A stretch of DNA of 64,000 nucleotides from Aquitalea aquatica (lineage in GTDB: Bacteria; Pseudomonadota; Gammaproteobacteria; Burkholderiales; Chromobacteriaceae): positions 99,250-163,249 of the forward strand of contig NZ_JACERN010000003.1 of NCBI RefSeq assembly GCF_013911085.1, read 5' to 3'. The notes beneath the pieces are model-generated. The model was not told where the DNA came from. It saw nothing but the letters and a program-made list of their open reading frames with translations, and searched no databases. The position numbers were made by a program, and so were the translations under genes. Positions 28,020 through 36,929 of the stretch are shown here, one piece after another; position 1 is the stretch's first letter; every line of letters begins with the position of its first letter.

Positions 28020-30623
28020 TCAAACAGTCTGGGTGGACTCGATGAAGTCCTGGGCAAAGCGCTGCAGCACACCGCCAGCCTGATACACCCGCACTTCGGC
28101 GGCGGTATCCAGGCGGCAGAGCATCGGTACGCGCACGGTTTCGCCATTGCGACGATGAATCACCAGCGTCAGCGTGCCGCGCGGCGAGATTTCGCCCTCT
28201 ACGTCGTAGCTTTCCGTGCCGTCAATCGCCAGTGTCTTGCGGGTGGCGCCGGGCTGGAATTCCAGCGGCAGCACGCCCATGCCCACCAGATTGGTACGGT
28301 GAATGCGCTCGAAGCCTTCGGCAGCGATGGCTTCCACCCCGGCCAGCCGCACGCCCTTGGCCGCCCAGTCACGCGAGCTGCCCTGGCCGTAGTCGGCACC
28401 GGCAACGATGATCAGCGGCTGCTTGCGCGCCATATAGGTTTCAATGGCTTCCCACATGCGGGTGACTTTGCCCTCCGGCTCGATCCGCGCCAGCGAACCC
28501 TTCTTCACCACACCGTCCACCACTGCCATTTCATTCAGCAGCTGCGGGTTGGCAAAGGTGGCGCGCTGGGCGGTCAGGTGGTCGCCACGGTGGGTGGCGT
28601 AGGAGTTGAAGTCCTCTTCCGGCAAGCCCATCTTGGCCAGGTATTCACCGGCAGCCGAGCTAGCCAGAATGGCGTTAGACGGCGACAGGTGGTCGGTGGT
28701 GATGTTGTCCGGCAATACCGCCAGCGGCAGCATGCCCTTGAGCGTGCGCTCTCCGGCCAATGCACCTTCCCAATAGGGTGGGCGGCGGATATAGGTGGAC
28801 ATCGGACGCCAGTCGTACAGTGGGCTCTTGGCTGCTTCGAAGCTGCCCAGATCGAACATCGGGATGTAGATCTGCTTGAACTGTTCCGGCTTCACGCAGC
28901 GGGCAACGATTTCATCAATCTCGGCATCGGACGGCCACAGGTCCTGCAGGCGGATTTCCTTGCCATCCACCACGCCCAGTACGTCTTTTTCGATGTCAAA
29001 GCGCACGGTGCCGGCAATGGCGTAGGCTACGACCAGCGGCGGTGAGGCGAGGAATGCCTGCTTGGCATAGGGGTGGATGCGGCCATCGAAGTTACGGTTG
29101 CCGGACAGCACCGCAGCGGTGTACAGGTCGCGCTCAATGATTTCCTGCTGGATTTTCGGGTCCAGTGCGCCGGACATGCCGTTACAGGTGGTGCAGGCAT
29201 AGGCGACGATGCCAAAGCCGAGCTTTTCCAGCTCTGGCAGCAGGCCAGCTTCTTCCAGATACAGCTTGGCGACTTTGGAGCCGGGGGCGAACGACGATTT
29301 CACCCACGGCTTGCGCACCAGGCCCAGTTCATTGGCACGCTTGGCCAGCAGGGCGGCGGCTACTACATTGCGCGGATTGCTGGTGTTGGTGCAGCTGGTG
29401 ATGGCGGCAATGATGACCGCGCCATCCGGCAGCAGGCCTTCGGCTTCTTCTGCCTGGGCCTTGGCCAGATCAACCGCAATACCGCGCTCGGCCAGTGCCG
29501 AGGTGGGCAGACGCTTGTGCGGGTTGGACGGGCCTGCCATATTGCGCACTACGCTGGACAGATCGAACTCCAGCACGCGCTCGTATTGCGCGCTCTCCAG
29601 GCTGTCGGCCCACAAACCGCTGACCTTGGCATAGTTTTCCACCAGCGCCACTTGCTCGGCTTCGCGGCCGGTCAGCTTGAGGTAGTCGATGGTTTGCTGG
29701 TCGATATAGAACATGGCGGCGGTGGCGCCATATTCCGGGCACATATTGGAGATGGTGGCACGGTCGCCAATCGACAGGCTGGCAGCACCATCACCAAAGA
29801 ATTCCACATAAGCACCCACCACGCGTTCCTTGCGCAGGAACTCGGTGAGCGCCAGCACGATATCGGTGGCGGTAATGCCGGGCTGGCGCTGGCCGGTGAG
29901 CTTGACGCCGACGATGTCCGGCAGGCGCATCATGGACGGATGGCCCAGCATGACGGTTTCCGCTTCCAGGCCGCCCACGCCGATGGCGATCACGCCCAGC
30001 GCATCCACGTGCGGGGTGTGGCTGTCGGTGCCGACACAGGTGTCGGGGAAGGCCACGCCGTCACGCACCTGAATCACTGGTGACATTTTTTCCAGGTTGA
30101 TCTGGTGCATGATGCCGTTGCCGGCCGGAATCACATCCACATTCTTGAAGGCGGTCTTGGTCCACTCGATGAAGTGGAAGCGGTCTTCATTGCGGCGGTC
30201 TTCAATGGCGCGGTTTTTTTCGAAAGCCTGCGGGTCGAAACCACCGCACTCCACTGCCAGCGAGTGGTCGACGATCAACTGCGTCGGCACTACCGGGTTT
30301 ACCAGCGACGGGTCGCCCCCCTTGTCGGCGATGGCGTCGCGCAGACCGGCCAGATCCACCAGCGCGGTCTGGCCCAGGATGTCGTGGCATACCACGCGCG
30401 CCGGATACCAGGGGAAGTCCAGATCACGCTTGCGTTCGATCAGTTGCTTGAGCGCATCGGTCAGCAGATCGGCGTCGCAGCGGCGCACCAGTTGCTCGGC
30501 CAGTACGCGCGAGGTGTAGGGCAGGGTGGCATAGGCGCCGGGCGCAATGGCGTCAACGGCGGCGCGGGTGTCGTAGTAGTCCAGCTGGCTGCCGGGCAAT
30601 CGGGTGCGGTAGTTTTTGTTCAT
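28020..30623 (-). CDS. acnD: Fe/S-dependent 2-methylisocitrate dehydratase AcnD
   Basis: An 867-residue aconitase-family enzyme of the methylcitrate cycle, dehydrating 2-methylcitrate. The cluster cysteines are in AITSCTNTSNP and YACTTCNGMSG, with GADYGQGSSRDWAAKG near the C-terminus. The length of 867 (against about 890 for AcnA) and the N-terminus MNKNYRTRLPGSQLDYYDTR mark it as AcnD rather than AcnA. It lies between prpC (69-bp gap with a hairpin) and prpF, its obligatory partner. Confidence 0.96.
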   Translation of the reverse strand: MNKNYRTRLPGSQLDYYDTRAAVDAIAPGAYATLPYTSRVLAEQLVRRCDADLLTDALKQLIERKRDLDFPWYPARVVCHDILGQTALVDLAGLRDAIADKGGDPSLVNPVVPTQLIVDHSLAVECGGFDPQAFEKNRAIEDRRNEDRFHFIEWTKTAFKNVDVIPAGNGIMHQINLEKMSPVIQVRDGVAFPDTCVGTDSHTPHVDALGVIAIGVGGLEAETVMLGHPSMMRLPDIVGVKLTGQRQPGITATDIVLALTEFLRKERVVGAYVEFFGDGAASLSIGDRATISNMCPEYGATAAMFYIDQQTIDYLKLTGREAEQVALVENYAKVSGLWADSLESAQYERVLEFDLSSVVRNMAGPSNPHKRLPTSALAERGIAVDLAKAQAEEAEGLLPDGAVIIAAITSCTNTSNPRNVVAAALLAKRANELGLVRKPWVKSSFAPGSKVAKLYLEEAGLLPELEKLGFGIVAYACTTCNGMSGALDPKIQQEIIERDLYTAAVLSGNRNFDGRIHPYAKQAFLASPPLVVAYAIAGTVRFDIEKDVLGVVDGKEIRLQDLWPSDAEIDEIVARCVKPEQFKQIYIPMFDLGSFEAAKSPLYDWRPMSTYIRRPPYWEGALAGERTLKGMLPLAVLPDNITTDHLSPSNAILASSAAGEYLAKMGLPEEDFNSYATHRGDHLTAQRATFANPQLLNEMAVVDGVVKKGSLARIEPEGKVTRMWEAIETYMARKQPLIIVAGADYGQGSSRDWAAKGVRLAGVEAIAAEGFERIHRTNLVGMGVLPLEFQPGATRKTLAIDGTESYDVEGEISPRGTLTLVIHRRNGETVRVPMLCRLDTAAEVRVYQAGGVLQRFAQDFIESTQTV

Positions 30624-30657
30624 GGCGTCGCTAAAACTCTCAGGGTGGAAGCAAAGC

Positions 30658-30686
30658 GGGGAGCTATCCTTGCGGCTTAGCTCCCC
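30658..30686 (-). other. Intercistronic hairpin between prpC and acnD
   Basis: GGGGAGCTA/TAGCTCCCC, a perfect 9-bp stem with an 11-nt loop in the 69-bp gap. There is no T-run downstream on the minus strand. It may set relative expression of prpC and acnD. Confidence 0.5.
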
Positions 30687-30692
30687 TGACCA

Positions 30693-31841
30693 TCAGCGTT
30701 GTGCCAGCGGCACGAAGGCCTGATCGTCCGGGCCGGTGTAGTTGGCCGACGGGCGGATGATCTTGCCGTCAATACGTTGCTCGATCACGTGTGCGCTCCA
30801 GCCGCTGGTACGGGCAATCACGAACAGCGGGGTGAACATGGCAGTGGGCACGCCCATCATGTGATAGGACACGGCGGAGAACCAGTCCAGATTGGGGAAC
30901 ATCTTCTTGATGTCCCACATCACGCTTTCCAGGCGGTCTGCAATGTCGAACATCTTGCTGTCGCCAGCAGCGGCGGACAGGTTGCGCGCCACTTCCTTGA
31001 TCACCTTGTTGCGCGGATCGGAGATGGTGTACACCGGGTGGCCAAAGCCGATGACCACTTCCTTGCGTTCGACGCGGGCCTTGATGTCGGCCTCGGCTTC
31101 ATCCGGATTGTCGTAGCGCTTCTGGATTTCAAACGCCACTTCGTTGGCACCGCCGTGCTTGGGGCCGCGCAGCGCGCCAATGGCGCCGGTGATGCTGGAA
31201 TACATGTCCGAACCGGTACCGGCAATCACGCGGCTGGTAAAGGTGGAGGCGTTGAATTCGTGCTCGGCATACAGGATCAGCGAGGTATGCATCGCCTTCA
31301 CCCACAGCTCGGACGGCTTTTCACCATGCAGCAGGTGCAGGAAATGGCCGCCGATGGAATCGTCATCGGTTTCCACATCGATACGCTTGCCGTTGTGGCT
31401 GAAGTGGTACCAGTACAGCAGCATGGAGCCGAAGGAAGCCATCAGGCGGTCGGCGATGTCACGAGCGCCGGCAATATTGTGGTCGTCCTTTTCCGGCAGG
31501 GTGCAGCCCAGAGCGGATACGCCGCTGCGCATCACGTCCATCGGGTGGGCGGAGGCGGGCAGGGCTTCCAGCACGCTCTTCACCACTTGCGGCAGGCCGC
31601 GCAGGGCTTTCAGCTTTTGCTTGTAGCCGGCCAGTTCGGCCTTGTTAGGCAGCTTGCCGTGTACCAGCAGAAAGGCAACTTCTTCGAATTCGCACTGGTC
31701 GGCAATATCCAGAATGTCATAGCCGCGATAGCTCAGGTCGTTGCCGGTACGGCCAACCGTGCACAGGGCGGTATTGCCGGCGGCAACGCCGGACAGAGCG
31801 ACCGATTTCTTCGGCTTGCCAGTCAGAACCACTTCAGTCAT
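30693..31841 (-). CDS. prpC: 2-methylcitrate synthase
   Basis: Condenses propionyl-CoA with oxaloacetate. A 382-residue citrate-synthase-fold enzyme of the short prokaryotic class. Blocks: [50 protein letters not shown] (catalytic His) and [20 protein letters not shown] (catalytic Asp region). It lies second in the operon after prpB. Confidence 0.96.
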   Translation of the reverse strand: MTEVVLTGKPKKSVALSGVAAGNTALCTVGRTGNDLSYRGYDILDIADQCEFEEVAFLLVHGKLPNKAELAGYKQKLKALRGLPQVVKSVLEALPASAHPMDVMRSGVSALGCTLPEKDDHNIAGARDIADRLMASFGSMLLYWYHFSHNGKRIDVETDDDSIGGHFLHLLHGEKPSELWVKAMHTSLILYAEHEFNASTFTSRVIAGTGSDMYSSITGAIGALRGPKHGGANEVAFEIQKRYDNPDEAEADIKARVERKEVVIGFGHPVYTISDPRNKVIKEVARNLSAAAGDSKMFDIADRLESVMWDIKKMFPNLDWFSAVSYHMMGVPTAMFTPLFVIARTSGWSAHVIEQRIDGKIIRPSANYTGPDDQAFVPLAQR

Positions 31842-31960
31842 GCCATTTCTCCTAAGATGAAGTTTCTCGTCTTGCTGTTGTTATTGCGGCCGGTGCGGTC
31901 CGGTTGGTGCGGACCGTGCACTGGCGATTGCTACGTGTCTGTTTTTGCTGCTGCGGGCAA

Positions 31961-32842
31961 TTACTTGTTTTTGCCTTCGGCAAACAGCCCATCCAGCTTT
32001 TGTTCGTAGCTGTGGTAACCCAGGTGCTCGTACAGGTCCATACGGGTTTGCATGGTGTCCAGCACGTTTTTCTGCGTGCCATCGCGGCGCAGTGCGCCGT
32101 AGACATTCAGGGCGGCCTGGCTCATGGCGCGGAAGGCGGATAGCGGATACAGCACCAGCGATACACCGTTTTCACCCAGTTCCTGGGTGGTGAACAGCGG
32201 GGTCGAGCCGAATTCGGTAATGTTGGCCAGCACCGGCACGCCAACGGCTTCGGCGAATTGCTTGTACATGGCCAGATCGGTCATGGCTTCCGGGAAGATC
32301 ATGTCGGCACCGGCTTCCACGCAAGCCACGGCGCGGGCAATGGCCGAGTCCAGTCCTTCCACCGCCAGTGCGTCGGTACGGGCCATGATGACGAAGCTGT
32401 CATCCTTGCGCGCATCGGTTGCCGCCTTGACGCGGTCGACCATTTCTTCCTGGCTGACGATGGCCTTGTTCGGGCGATGGCCACAGCGCTTTTGCTGTAC
32501 CTGATCTTCGATATGTACGGCAGCAGCGCCGGCTTTTTCCAGGCTCTTGATGGCGCGGGCGATATTGAAAGCGCCACCCCAACCGGTATCGATATCCACC
32601 AGCAGCGGCAGTTCGGTCACATCGGTAATGCGACGCACATCAATCAGCACGTCTTCCAGGGTGGTGATGCCCAGGTCCGGAATGCCGCAGGAGCAGGCAG
32701 CCACACCGCCACCCGACAGATACAGGGACTTGAAACCGGAGTGTTCGGCCAGACGTGCGGCATAGGCGTTGACGGCGCCCACGACTTGCAGCGGTTTTTC
32801 CTGTTCTACAGCGAGGCGAAAGCGTTGACCGGGTGTGCTCAT
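31961..32842 (-). CDS. prpB: 2-methylisocitrate lyase
   Basis: Cleaves 2-methylisocitrate to pyruvate and succinate. 293 residues of the isocitrate lyase/PEP mutase fold. Blocks: [20 protein letters not shown], the catalytic KRCGH motif in [12 protein letters not shown] and [14 protein letters not shown]. It is the first gene of the prp operon. No prpR regulator is adjacent; the divergent neighbour is the sigma-E operon. The 119-bp gap to prpC holds no gene. Confidence 0.96.
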   Translation of the reverse strand: MSTPGQRFRLAVEQEKPLQVVGAVNAYAARLAEHSGFKSLYLSGGGVAACSCGIPDLGITTLEDVLIDVRRITDVTELPLLVDIDTGWGGAFNIARAIKSLEKAGAAAVHIEDQVQQKRCGHRPNKAIVSQEEMVDRVKAATDARKDDSFVIMARTDALAVEGLDSAIARAVACVEAGADMIFPEAMTDLAMYKQFAEAVGVPVLANITEFGSTPLFTTQELGENGVSLVLYPLSAFRAMSQAALNVYGALRRDGTQKNVLDTMQTRMDLYEHLGYHSYEQKLDGLFAEGKNK

Positions 32843-32991
32843 GGCGGGGTCCTTAGTTGGATGCGGGTGACATTGCAGAGCATTCTAGCAAGTGCTTGGT
32901 TGGAGTGCAAATGCTCTATCGACAGCGGGGCAGGCGAAGGTGGTTCATGTTTTACCCAAGCTCTGGTATGTTTCGCAGCAGCAAGCTCGGG

Positions 32992-33019
32992 GGAACTCAT
33001 TGCACGTGCCACGGTCTAG
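32992..33019 (+). promoter_or_regulatory. Sigma-E-type promoter of the rpoE operon
   Basis: GGAACTC (32992-32998) and GGTCTAG (33013-33019) match the ECF sigma-E consensus GGAACTT/GGTCTAA; counted from AACTC to TCTAG the gap is 16 bp. It lies about 65 bp before rpoE, so the sigma factor likely activates its own operon. Confidence 0.7.
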
Positions 33020-33084
33020 TGCTGTGTCCGCACAGCCGTACATACAACTAAACCAGTGGACAATTCAGGGAGCATTACAACGAC

Positions 33085-33684
33085 ATGAGTGATCGTGATA
33101 TCGATCAACAGTTGGTGGAGCGTGCCCAGCGAGGTGAAAAAAGAGCTTTCGACCTGCTTGTTGCAAAATATCAGCGTCGTCTGGCTAGACTTTTGTCACG
33201 CTTTATTCGCGACGGCTCGGACATCGAAGATGTGACGCAAGAGGCATTTATCAAAGCGTATCGCGCTTTGCCGTCATTCCGCGGCGAGAGCGCGTTTTAC
33301 ACATGGCTGTACCGAATCGGCATCAATACTGCCAAGAATTTCCTCAGTTCAGCCGGGCGACGTCCGGTGGTGAACAGTGAGTTTGAGGACGAGGATGGCG
33401 AGAGCTTCGACCTGGCGTCGCAAGTTCCCGACATGAATACGCCTGAAACCGAGCTGATGAACAAGGAGATCGTGACGACAGTGAATGCTGCCGTGCAAGC
33501 CTTGCCGGAGGAGCTTAGAACGGCCATTTCATTACGTGAAATGGACGGGCTATCCTACGAAGAGATTGCACAGGTAATGAACTGTCCGATTGGCACTGTG
33601 CGCTCGCGGATTTTCCGTGCGCGTGAGGCGATTGCTGCCGAATTGCGGCCACTGCTGGATACGGCCAAAAACAGAAGGTGGTAG
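33085..33684 (+). CDS. rpoE: RNA polymerase sigma factor RpoE (sigma-E/AlgU)
   Basis: A 199-residue ECF sigma factor. Region 2 is at about residues 20-95 (LVAKYQRRLARLLSRF, DVTQEAFIKAYRALPSFRGE), and region 4 is at about 135-185 (ALPEELRTAISLREMDGLS, GTVRSRIFRAREAI). It directs transcription of envelope-stress genes and is held inactive by RseA. It opens the operon rpoE-rseA-rseB-mucD behind a self-type promoter. Confidence 0.97.
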   Translation: MSDRDIDQQLVERAQRGEKRAFDLLVAKYQRRLARLLSRFIRDGSDIEDVTQEAFIKAYRALPSFRGESAFYTWLYRIGINTAKNFLSSAGRRPVVNSEFEDEDGESFDLASQVPDMNTPETELMNKEIVTTVNAAVQALPEELRTAISLREMDGLSYEEIAQVMNCPIGTVRSRIFRAREAIAAELRPLLDTAKNRRW

Positions 33685-33687
33685 CTT

Positions 33688-34161
33688 ATGAAAGAAAAAT
33701 TATCCGCGCTGATGGACGGCGAGCTGGACGGGCAGCTTGCACAGAGGGCCATCAATGCCATCGCTGATGAAGAGGATCTGAAGCAGGTCTGGGATGCCTA
33801 TCACCTGATTGGTGATGCCATGCGCGCGAACAGCCATGTGGCGGTGAATGTACGCCAGCAAGTGGCCGAACGCCTGGCCACCGAACCTACCGTATTGGCT
33901 CCGCGGCGCTGGTTTGCCCCGGTGCGTACGCGCCGGGCCGGTGCCGTGGCGCTGGCCGCCAGCGTCAGCTTTGCCGCGGTGGTAGGTTGGCAGCAGCTGT
34001 CACATGGCAATGCCGCTTCTGCCATGGCCGATCGTGGCGTGCCGGTTGCCGCCTTGCAGCCGGCACAGCAGCATGACGACCTGTATCTGGCTGCGCATCA
34101 GGAGATGACGGCGGATCAGAGCGTATACAAGGTTTCCTACGGAAATGGAGTTCGCCACTGA
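33688..34161 (+). CDS. rseA: Anti-sigma-E factor RseA/MucA
   Basis: A 157-residue single-pass membrane protein. The N-terminal anti-sigma domain starts KEKLSALMDGELDGQLA and DLKQVWDAYHLIGDAMR. One membrane segment lies at about residues 84-101 (AGAVALAASVSFAAVVGW), with a short periplasmic tail for RseB and DegS/RseP action. It begins 3 bp after rpoE, and its TGA overlaps the rseB ATG by one base. Confidence 0.93.
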   Translation: MKEKLSALMDGELDGQLAQRAINAIADEEDLKQVWDAYHLIGDAMRANSHVAVNVRQQVAERLATEPTVLAPRRWFAPVRTRRAGAVALAASVSFAAVVGWQQLSHGNAASAMADRGVPVAALQPAQQHDDLYLAAHQEMTADQSVYKVSYGNGVRH

Positions 34162-35117
34162 TGCGTCTGACACAGCTGTCCGGGGTCTGCCTGATGGGCG
34201 TGGCGGTGCTGGCCCATGCGGATGATGACTGGCTGGTGGTAAAAAAGGTGGCTGCCGCCGCAAGGCAGCAGCCATTGAATGGTACCTACCTGCATCAGAT
34301 GAACAGTTCGCTGGAAACCTTCCGCATCGTGCGTAGCGGTTCCGGCGATAACATCCAGGAAAAGCGCACCTCGCTGGATGGTCCATCGCGTGAAATTATC
34401 CGCAAGGGACAGGAGCTAACCTGTTACGCGCCGGATGCCAAGTCGTTGTCTGCCGCCAAAGTCAGTGCCATGCGCCTGTTTCCGGCTTTGCTGCCTGAGG
34501 ATATCGGTAATATCGCCCAGTCTTATGGCATCAAGCGCGGTGGCAAGGATAGGGTAGCCCAGCGCGATTGCAACTGGTTCGATCTCAAGCCGAAAGACAG
34601 CAAGCGCTACCTGCTGCGCATGTGCGTGGAGCCGACCAGTTTCCTGCCTTTGAAGGTGATTACCCAGAATGCGGCCGGTGATGCGGTAGAGCAGTTCACC
34701 TTTACCGAAATCGAATTGCAGGGGCCAAAGGACAAGGGTGCTTTCCGGCCGCAATACAAGCAGAATTATGTATTGCGTAGTGCCAGCGCGCCGGCGATGG
34801 CGCTTGATGCCGATGCCCCGTCCGAGGTGAGTGGCATGCCCAGCGGCTTCAAGCTGTTGCGGGCCGTGCAGCGCACGCTGCCGGGGCAGGCGGAGCGTAC
34901 CGTACGGCATATGGTGTTCAGCGACGGGCTGGTCATGCTGTCGTTGTTTATCGAGCCGCAGACTGAGGGTCGTCCGGAGCGTGCGGTCAACCTGCATGGT
35001 GCCGTCAATATGGCGACTGCTGCGCAGGGCGACTACCTGGTCACGTTGGTGGGTGATCTGCCCGAACCGACCATGATGGCGATGATCCGGAATCTCAAGA
35101 TCGCACTCAAACCATGA
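34161..35117 (+). CDS. rseB: Sigma-E regulatory protein RseB/MucB
   Basis: A 318-residue periplasmic protein that binds RseA and shields it from cleavage. The N-terminus MRLTQLSGVCLMGVAVLAHA is a signal peptide, followed by the lipoprotein-like fold (QQPLNGTYLHQMNSSLETFR). The C-terminal domain has ERTVRHMVFSDGLVMLSLFI, diagnostic for MucB/RseB. It is translationally coupled to rseA (one-base overlap). Confidence 0.94.
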   Translation: MRLTQLSGVCLMGVAVLAHADDDWLVVKKVAAAARQQPLNGTYLHQMNSSLETFRIVRSGSGDNIQEKRTSLDGPSREIIRKGQELTCYAPDAKSLSAAKVSAMRLFPALLPEDIGNIAQSYGIKRGGKDRVAQRDCNWFDLKPKDSKRYLLRMCVEPTSFLPLKVITQNAAGDAVEQFTFTEIELQGPKDKGAFRPQYKQNYVLRSASAPAMALDADAPSEVSGMPSGFKLLRAVQRTLPGQAERTVRHMVFSDGLVMLSLFIEPQTEGRPERAVNLHGAVNMATAAQGDYLVTLVGDLPEPTMMAMIRNLKIALKP

Positions 35118-35212
35118 TGGTGCATGGCCTGCCTTTCCGTTTTACGGCAGGGCAGGCCATTTTGATTCCCTTTCCTGTTGTTCTGTGCAAACCACATCAA
35201 GATGGAGCGACT

Positions 35213-36628
35213 ATGTCGATCAAAAAGCTGATCGTTGCTGCCATGCTGGCGGCATCTGCCTTCACTATTGAACCTGCTGTCGTGCTTGCTGCCGATTTGC
35301 CCGATTTTGCCCGCATTGTGGAAAGCGAGGGCAAGGCGGTGGTCAATGTCAGTACCACGGCGACCATCAAGCAGAATGTCAGCAGCCTGCCAGAAGGCAT
35401 GGAGGGCGATCCCTTCTTCGAATTCTTCCGCCGCTTTGCGCCACAGCAGCAACAGGAGCGGCAGGAGCGCTCACTGGGTTCCGGTTTCATCATTTCTGCC
35501 GATGGCTATCTGCTGACCAATGCCCATGTGGTGGCGCGTGCGGATGAAATTACCGTCACCCTGACCGACAAGCGCGAATTCAAGGCCAAGGTGATTGGCT
35601 CGGATGCCCGCACCGATGTGGCCCTGCTCAAGATCGAGGCCAAAGACCTGCCGGTGGCACGGCTGGGTAATATGGCTGATGTGCGCGTGGGCGAGTGGGT
35701 GCTGGCCATTGGCTCGCCCTTCGGCTTTGAGAATACCGTGACCTCCGGCATCGTATCAGCCAAGAATCGCCTGTTACCGGATGAGAATTTCGTCCCCTTT
35801 CTGCAGACAGATGCTGCGGTCAATCCGGGTAATTCCGGCGGGCCGCTGTTTAATATGAAGGGTGAAGTGATCGGCATTAACTCGCAGATCTACAGCCGCT
35901 CTGGCGGTTTCATGGGTATTTCCTTCTCGATTCCCATCGATGTGGCGATGAATGTGGCTGATCAGCTCAAGGCCACCGGCAAGGTGAGTCGTGGTCGCAT
36001 TGGCGTGGCCATCCAGGAGCTGAGCAAGGATCTGGCGGCCTCTTTCGGCTTGAGCAAGCCAGCTGGTGCGCTGGTGAATGAGGTTGAGAAAAAGAGCCCG
36101 GCAGACAAAGCCGGATTGCGTGCCGGTGATATCATCCTGTCGGTGGCGGGGCAGGCCGTTGCCTCGTCTTCCGATCTGCCGCGGCTGATTGGTGCTATCC
36201 GGCCAGGTAAGCCAGTAGCGCTGGAAGTGTGGCGCAATCGCGCCAGCCTCAAGCTGAGCGTGGTGCCGGAAGAACTGAAAAATGAAGATGCCCGCACAGC
36301 CCAGCGCGAGTATCGTGCACCACAGGCCACGCCGGATGCGCAGAACATGAAGCAGCTGGGCCTGGCATTGGCCGAGTTGACACCGCAGCAGCTGGGTAAG
36401 GCAGGTATCAAGTATGGCCTGCAAGTACGGAGAGCCAGCGGGCTGGCTGCCCGTGCCGGCGTGCAAGCCGGGGATGTCATCGTCGGGCTGGGCGGTGAGG
36501 CCATCAGCAGTTTTGGCCAGTTCAAGGCTGCGGTGACCACTGCACCCAAGGGCAGCACACTGGCCTTGCAGGTGCTGCGCCAGGGCATGACGCTGTTTAT
36601 TCCATTAGCCATTGGTGGGGAAGAATGA
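35213..36628 (+). CDS. mucD: Periplasmic serine protease/chaperone, DegP family (MucD)
   Basis: About 471 residues. A signal peptide (MSIKKLIVAAMLAASAF, cleaved near VLA-ADLPDF) is followed by the trypsin-like domain with catalytic His in LLTNAHVVARADE, Asp in DARTDVALLKIEA and Ser in NPGNSGGPLFN. Two PDZ domains follow (GRIGVAIQELSKDLA, and near KYGLQVRRASGLAARAG). ATG 35213 is preferred since GGAG lies 5 nt upstream and the signal peptide begins there. It is fourth in the sigma-E operon and degrades misfolded envelope proteins. Its last bases overlap the next gene (ATGA). Confidence 0.95.
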   Translation: MSIKKLIVAAMLAASAFTIEPAVVLAADLPDFARIVESEGKAVVNVSTTATIKQNVSSLPEGMEGDPFFEFFRRFAPQQQQERQERSLGSGFIISADGYLLTNAHVVARADEITVTLTDKREFKAKVIGSDARTDVALLKIEAKDLPVARLGNMADVRVGEWVLAIGSPFGFENTVTSGIVSAKNRLLPDENFVPFLQTDAAVNPGNSGGPLFNMKGEVIGINSQIYSRSGGFMGISFSIPIDVAMNVADQLKATGKVSRGRIGVAIQELSKDLAASFGLSKPAGALVNEVEKKSPADKAGLRAGDIILSVAGQAVASSSDLPRLIGAIRPGKPVALEVWRNRASLKLSVVPEELKNEDARTAQREYRAPQATPDAQNMKQLGLALAELTPQQLGKAGIKYGLQVRRASGLAARAGVQAGDVIVGLGGEAISSFGQFKAAVTTAPKGSTLALQVLRQGMTLFIPLAIGGEE

Positions 36629-36864
36629 AGCTGACCTTGTATTTCCGTGAGTACTGCAGCTTGTGCCATCAAATGTTGGCCGAACTGCAGCCATGGCAAG
36701 CCAGGCATGGTTTTGAGCTGGATGTGGTGGATGTGGATGCCGACCCGATTCTTGAGGCCAGATTCAATGAACTGGTGCCGGTATTGATGGACGGTGAGCA
36801 CCAGATTTGTCACTGGCATCTGGATATTCCTGCTTTGGCTGCACATTTGGGCGAAATCGGCTAA
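36625..36864 (+). CDS. Glutaredoxin-like thiol-redox protein (DUF836)
   Basis: A 79-residue protein of the glutaredoxin-like DUF836 family. The redox motif is CSLC in FREYCSLCHQML (residues 11-14), followed by the thioredoxin-fold cis-Pro loop (NELVPVLMDGE). It overlaps mucD by 4 bp, so it is translated with it, and it precedes a hairpin before lepA. Role in the stress operon unknown; redox repair is plausible. Confidence 0.87.
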   Translation: MKLTLYFREYCSLCHQMLAELQPWQARHGFELDVVDVDADPILEARFNELVPVLMDGEHQICHWHLDIPALAAHLGEIG

Positions 36865-36888
36865 AATCCGCGCCAGTGTGAGTTGTTA

Positions 36889-36919
36889 GAGGGCACGCCA
36901 GCGTGCCCTTATCTTTTTG
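36889..36919 (+). terminator. Terminator or attenuator before lepA
   Basis: GGGCACGCCAGCGTGCCC hairpin followed by TTATCTTTTT, separating the sigma-E operon from lepA. Confidence 0.75.
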
Positions 36920-36929
36920 CTGGATACCG

